This document shows, piece by piece, positions 61,273 through 64,000 of a DNA stretch of 64,000 nt. The position numbers and the translations under genes were made by a program. Below the pieces are notes generated by a model, which saw only the letters and a program-made list of their open reading frames with translations, was not told the DNA's origin and made no database searches. This DNA is from an uncultured Draconibacterium sp. (lineage in GTDB: Bacteria > Bacteroidota > Bacteroidia > Bacteroidales > Prolixibacteraceae). Location of the stretch: NCBI RefSeq assembly GCF_963677575.1, contig NZ_OY782038.1:1178001-1242000 (forward strand), read 5' to 3'. Every line of letters begins with the position of its first letter. Position 1 is the first letter of the stretch.

Positions 61273-61442
61273 TTTTTTACTTCATAGTCAAGTTCGGCCT
61301 CCGATAACACATCACCTCTCGCTGATTGATCTCTGGCTGTTTCAATCTTTTCCATCAAAATTAACTTTTCGAATAATTCATCTACTGAAAACTTCTCAGG
61401 AAATTTATTTAACTCTGAAATAACTTTTGCTTTTGTTAACAT
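61260..61442 (-). CDS. Antitoxin of the ParE-type pair
   Basis: 60 residues, acidic, with a helical pattern (ISELNKFPEKFSVDELFEKLILMEKIE) typical of small antitoxins paired with ParE/RelE. It is first in the pair, overlapping the toxin start, the usual order. No DNA-binding motif is obvious. Its start is supported by a strong ribosome-binding site. Confidence 0.8.
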   Translation of the reverse strand: MLTKAKVISELNKFPEKFSVDELFEKLILMEKIETARDQSARGDVLSEAELDYEVKKWFE

Positions 61443-61446
61443 CGTG

Positions 61447-61454
61447 ACCTCCCA
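61447..61454 (-). promoter_or_regulatory. Canonical Shine-Dalgarno site before the antitoxin
   Basis: The minus strand reads GGGAGGTCACG directly before ATG 61442, with a GGAGGT core. Strong SD sequences were not noticed before the other genes of this window, so it stands out and fixes the start codon. Confidence 0.6.
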
Positions 61455-61487
61455 TCTTTTTTTACGAACTTAAAGATAAATATTATT

Positions 61488-62351
61488 TCATATTTCGTTT
61501 GGTGCTAATTTGCCTATGCACTGTTTTAAACTATCACGCCAATACGGAACTTTCAAATCGTAAGTTCCTTTTATTTTTGCTTTATTCAGCACACTGTAGG
61601 CCGGTCTTTTTGCCGGTGTCGGGAAGTTCTCCGAAAGCACTGGTTTTACCTTACAACTCACTCCTGAGAGTTCGAAAATTGCCAATGCGAAATCGTACCA
61701 ACTGGCCACTCCTTCGTTTGAATAATGATAAATACCCGGCACAAACTTTTCACTTTCGGCCACTTTCAAAATTGCACCAGCCAGATCAGCGGCATAAGTT
61801 GGCGATCCAACCTGATCGAAAACCACGCCCAGTTCCTCCTTTTCTTTCCCCAGGCGCAACATTGTTTTTACAAAGTTATTTCCAAATGTTGAATACAACC
61901 AGGCTGTTCTGATGATCACTGTTTCAGGATTCTCTGCCTGACAATTTTGCTCACCTTCCAGCTTTGTTTTTCCGTAGGCTCCGTTTGGTGCAACTGCATC
62001 AGTCTCTTCGTAAGGAAGATGTGCATCGCCGGCAAAAACATAATCCGTTGAAACATGAATATACTTTGCTCCAACTGCTTTCGAATATTTTGCGAGCAGC
62101 TTCGGAGCCAGTGCATTTACTTTTCGTGCTGTTTCAAAATCCGACTCCGCCTTATCAACTGCAGTGTAGGCTGCACAATTAATTACCAGCTCAAAATTGC
62201 TATCTGTAACGTAGCTTTTTACTTGTTCTTCGTCGGTGATATCCAACGAATCAACATCGGTAAAAACAAACTCCCAATCGGGATAATTTTTACTGAGCAA
62301 ATTTAATTCGTTGCCCAATTGTCCGTATGCGCCTGTTATTAATATCTTCAT
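61488..62351 (-). CDS. rfbD: dTDP-4-dehydrorhamnose reductase
   Basis: Last step of dTDP-L-rhamnose synthesis. 287 residues, extended SDR fold: ILITGAYGQLGNEL (Rossmann motif), the YxxxK-type pair in NGAYGKTKLEGE (about 128-139), HVSTDYVFAGD, and the C-terminal RPAYSVLNKAKI. Five bases after rfbC. Confidence 0.96.
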   Translation of the reverse strand: MKILITGAYGQLGNELNLLSKNYPDWEFVFTDVDSLDITDEEQVKSYVTDSNFELVINCAAYTAVDKAESDFETARKVNALAPKLLAKYSKAVGAKYIHVSTDYVFAGDAHLPYEETDAVAPNGAYGKTKLEGEQNCQAENPETVIIRTAWLYSTFGNNFVKTMLRLGKEKEELGVVFDQVGSPTYAADLAGAILKVAESEKFVPGIYHYSNEGVASWYDFALAIFELSGVSCKVKPVLSENFPTPAKRPAYSVLNKAKIKGTYDLKVPYWRDSLKQCIGKLAPNEI

Positions 62352-62356
62352 TGTTG

Positions 62357-62911
62357 CTAATACACAAAATTCATTTGAGCCTTTTTAAACACCGGAGCGT
62401 TTTTATCTTTTTCAGAAACTAAGGCTTCTTCTTCTTTTACCTGCCAGTCGATTCCCAGTATTTTATCAAACGGGTTAATCGAACTTTCGGCTTCGCGATT
62501 ATATAAGTTATCGCATTTGTAGGTAAAAATAGCTGTTTCGCTTAAAACCGAGAAACCGTGAGCAAAACCGCGCGGCACATATAACTGTTTCTTATTATTT
62601 TCGTTGAGCTCAACACCAAACCACTTCCCAAAAGTTGGCGAACCTTTGCGCAAATCGACTGCTACATCATAAACACTTCCCTGGATAACGCGCACCAGTT
62701 TTGCCTGTGCTGCATCACCAAGTTGATAATGTAATCCTCGTACTACTCCTTTTACCGAGCGCGATTCGTTATCTTGTATAAATGGTCTTTCAATCCCTGC
62801 TTCCCGGTATCTTTCCTGCTGAAAAGTTTCAAAAAAATATCCTCTGTCATCTTCAAACACCCGCGGTTCAATAACAACTAATCCGGGGATTCCTGTTTCT
62901 ACTATATCCAT
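62357..62911 (-). CDS. rfbC: dTDP-4-dehydrorhamnose 3,5-epimerase
   Basis: 184 residues, RmlC cupin fold. Catalytic His in RGLHYQ (about residue 61), QDNESRS, VYDVAVDLRKGSPTFGKW and PRGFAHGFSVLSE. Epimerises the dehydrated sugar at C3 and C5. Six bases after rfbA. Confidence 0.97.
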   Translation of the reverse strand: MDIVETGIPGLVVIEPRVFEDDRGYFFETFQQERYREAGIERPFIQDNESRSVKGVVRGLHYQLGDAAQAKLVRVIQGSVYDVAVDLRKGSPTFGKWFGVELNENNKKQLYVPRGFAHGFSVLSETAIFTYKCDNLYNREAESSINPFDKILGIDWQVKEEEALVSEKDKNAPVFKKAQMNFVY

Positions 62912-62917
62912 TTTCTG

Positions 62918-63799
62918 TTAAAATGTAAATGCTTTTTTACTGGCGATTTTTAATAAATATTCGCCGTATTGATTTTTACTAAGTGGCTTGGCCAATTCAA
63001 TAAGTTGTTCTGTACTGATGTAGCCTTTTTTCCATGCAATTTCTTCAATGCACGAAACTTTCAGGCCCTGACGTTGCTCAATTGTCGATATAAAATTAGA
63101 AGCTTGTAACAAACTGTCGTGTGTACCGGTATCTAACCAGGCAAATCCACGGCTGAGCAGTTTCACTTTCAAACGATTCTCTTCAAGATAAAGACGGTTC
63201 AAATCGGTAATCTCAAGCTCTCCTCGTTTTGATGGCTTTAAACCTTTCGCTTTTTCAACGACATCGTTAGAGTAAAAATATAGCCCGGTTACCGCATAAT
63301 TCGATTTTGGCTCGTCCGGTTTCTCCTCAATACTTGTTACTTTTCCCTTATCGTCAAACTCTACAACTCCGTACCGCTCCGGGTCATTCACATAATACCC
63401 AAAAACAGTTGCGCCATCTTCCAAAGTTGCTGCTTGCTCCAGTATTTTTCTGAACTTATAACCATAAAAGATATTGTCGCCAAGAATCATACTCACGTTG
63501 TCGTCGCCAATAAATTCTTCACCAAGAATAAATGCCTGCGCCAAACCATCGGGCGATGGCTGAATTTTATACGACAGCTTTAAACCCATCTGCGAACCGT
63601 CGCCAAATAATTTCTCATATAAACCGATATCTTCAGGAGTTGATATAATTAATATCTCACGAATTCCTGCCAGCATTAAAACCGACAATGGATAATAAAT
63701 CATTGGTTTATCGTAAACCGGAATAATCTGTTTCGAAATCGATCGTGTAATTGGATATAGACGGGTTCCTGAACCGCCGGCTAAAATTATTCCCTTCAT
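62918..63799 (-). CDS. rfbA: Glucose-1-phosphate thymidylyltransferase
   Basis: 293 residues. N-terminal nucleotidyltransferase signature GIILAGGSGTRLYPITRSISKQ in outline (LAGGSGTRLYP visible), PVYDKPMIYYPLS, LGDNIFYG and FAWLDTGTHDSLLQA. Makes dTDP-glucose from glucose-1-phosphate and dTTP. First gene of the rfbACD operon; rfbB, the 4,6-dehydratase, is not in the window. Confidence 0.97.
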   Translation of the reverse strand: MKGIILAGGSGTRLYPITRSISKQIIPVYDKPMIYYPLSVLMLAGIREILIISTPEDIGLYEKLFGDGSQMGLKLSYKIQPSPDGLAQAFILGEEFIGDDNVSMILGDNIFYGYKFRKILEQAATLEDGATVFGYYVNDPERYGVVEFDDKGKVTSIEEKPDEPKSNYAVTGLYFYSNDVVEKAKGLKPSKRGELEITDLNRLYLEENRLKVKLLSRGFAWLDTGTHDSLLQASNFISTIEQRQGLKVSCIEEIAWKKGYISTEQLIELAKPLSKNQYGEYLLKIASKKAFTF

Positions 63800-63888
63800 T
63801 CTATATAGTTTACTAATTATGCTGCTCTCTGATTTTCTATTTCATAGTTCTTTATTGACTGTAAAATAGTATTTATTTTATCAGGCTT

Positions 63889-63920
63889 CAAAAGTAAATA
63901 AAAGAAAACCGGAATGCAAT
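63889..63920 (-). promoter_or_regulatory. rfbACD promoter
   Basis: Minus strand: ATTG (63920-63917) and TACTTTTG (63896-63889), an exact TAnnTTTG, with a 20-base spacer. Transcription would start about 63882, some 80 bases before rfbA. Confidence 0.5.
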
Positions 63921-64000
63921 CCAAAATAACCGCATAAAACTAAACTATGTTAATCACAAGGCATTTTAAACTAAAAACCGGTCCGATTTTGCTCTATTTC

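Overview
The window looks like a chromosome segment of a marine or sediment Bacteroidota, most likely class Bacteroidia near Marinilabiliales/Prolixibacteraceae. This is inferred from gene families (NigD-like lipoprotein, DUF5777 barrel, 6-bladed propeller lipoprotein, LytTR and TPR sensor proteins, fused CcsBA), from promoter boxes resembling the Bacteroidetes TTTG / TAnnTTTG pair, from the near absence of Shine-Dalgarno sequences, and from the A+T-rich composition. No tRNA, rRNA, CRISPR array, complete insertion sequence or prophage was seen.

Layout. 1-7.1 kb: accessory genes (truncated hemoglobin, short SSB, a frameshifted membrane-anchored protein flanked by inverted repeats and a large hairpin, zinc-ribbon protein, NUDIX hydrolase, propeller lipoprotein, LytTR regulator, small secreted protein, GH105 glycosidase). 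7.15-16.0 kb: a histidine operon, hisL leader-attenuator-hisG-eamA-hisD-hisC-hisB-purU-(four-helix-bundle cassette)-tlpA-hisH, then argB. hisA, hisF and hisIE are not in the window. 16.3-29.9 kb: an FNR-like regulator, a perfect FNR-type box, and a multiheme cytochrome cluster: 6-heme lipoprotein with a collagen-like linker, monoheme lipoprotein, DUF5777 outer-membrane barrel, 7-heme anchored cytochrome plus cytochrome b, 19-heme cytochrome c/b fusion, NapC/NirT-type cytochrome, 4-heme cytochrome and the CcsBA haem-attachment machine. 30.2-30.5 kb: a 268-bp MITE-like element. 30.5-34.4 kb: molybdenum cofactor operon (mobB-like, moeA, compact moaA, moaC, MOSC-MogA fusion). 34.4-51.1 kb: housekeeping and envelope genes (NUDIX, NlpC/P60, PgpH-type c-di-AMP phosphodiesterase, S41 protease, NigD-like protein, thioredoxin lipoprotein, hutH, hisS, free-Met-sulfoxide reductase, aminotransferase, RluF, metallophosphoesterase, MsrA). 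51.1-51.5 kb: an exact-period 42-bp repeat array. 51.6-59.1 kb: TPR histidine kinase, DsrE, nitroreductase, secreted LamG/DUF1080-type proteins and a membrane-spanning regulator-like protein. 59.2-63.8 kb: phosphohexomutase, a ParE-type toxin-antitoxin pair and rfbA-rfbC-rfbD for dTDP-rhamnose.

The most noteworthy system is the cytochrome cluster. It places three different architectures of membrane-bound quinol/cytochrome modules side by side (7-heme c + cytochrome b; many-heme c fused to cytochrome b; NapC/NirT type). These recall the CbcBA, CbcL and ImcH modules known from Geobacter extracellular respiration. They sit with an outer-membrane barrel, putatively exported haem lipoproteins, the haem lyase and a probable oxygen-sensing regulator with its operator. 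I read it as a candidate respiratory or extracellular electron conduit; the electron acceptor cannot be deduced from sequence. Second in interest is the his operon leader, which encodes a His-rich peptide (HHGHH) directly before an intrinsic terminator.
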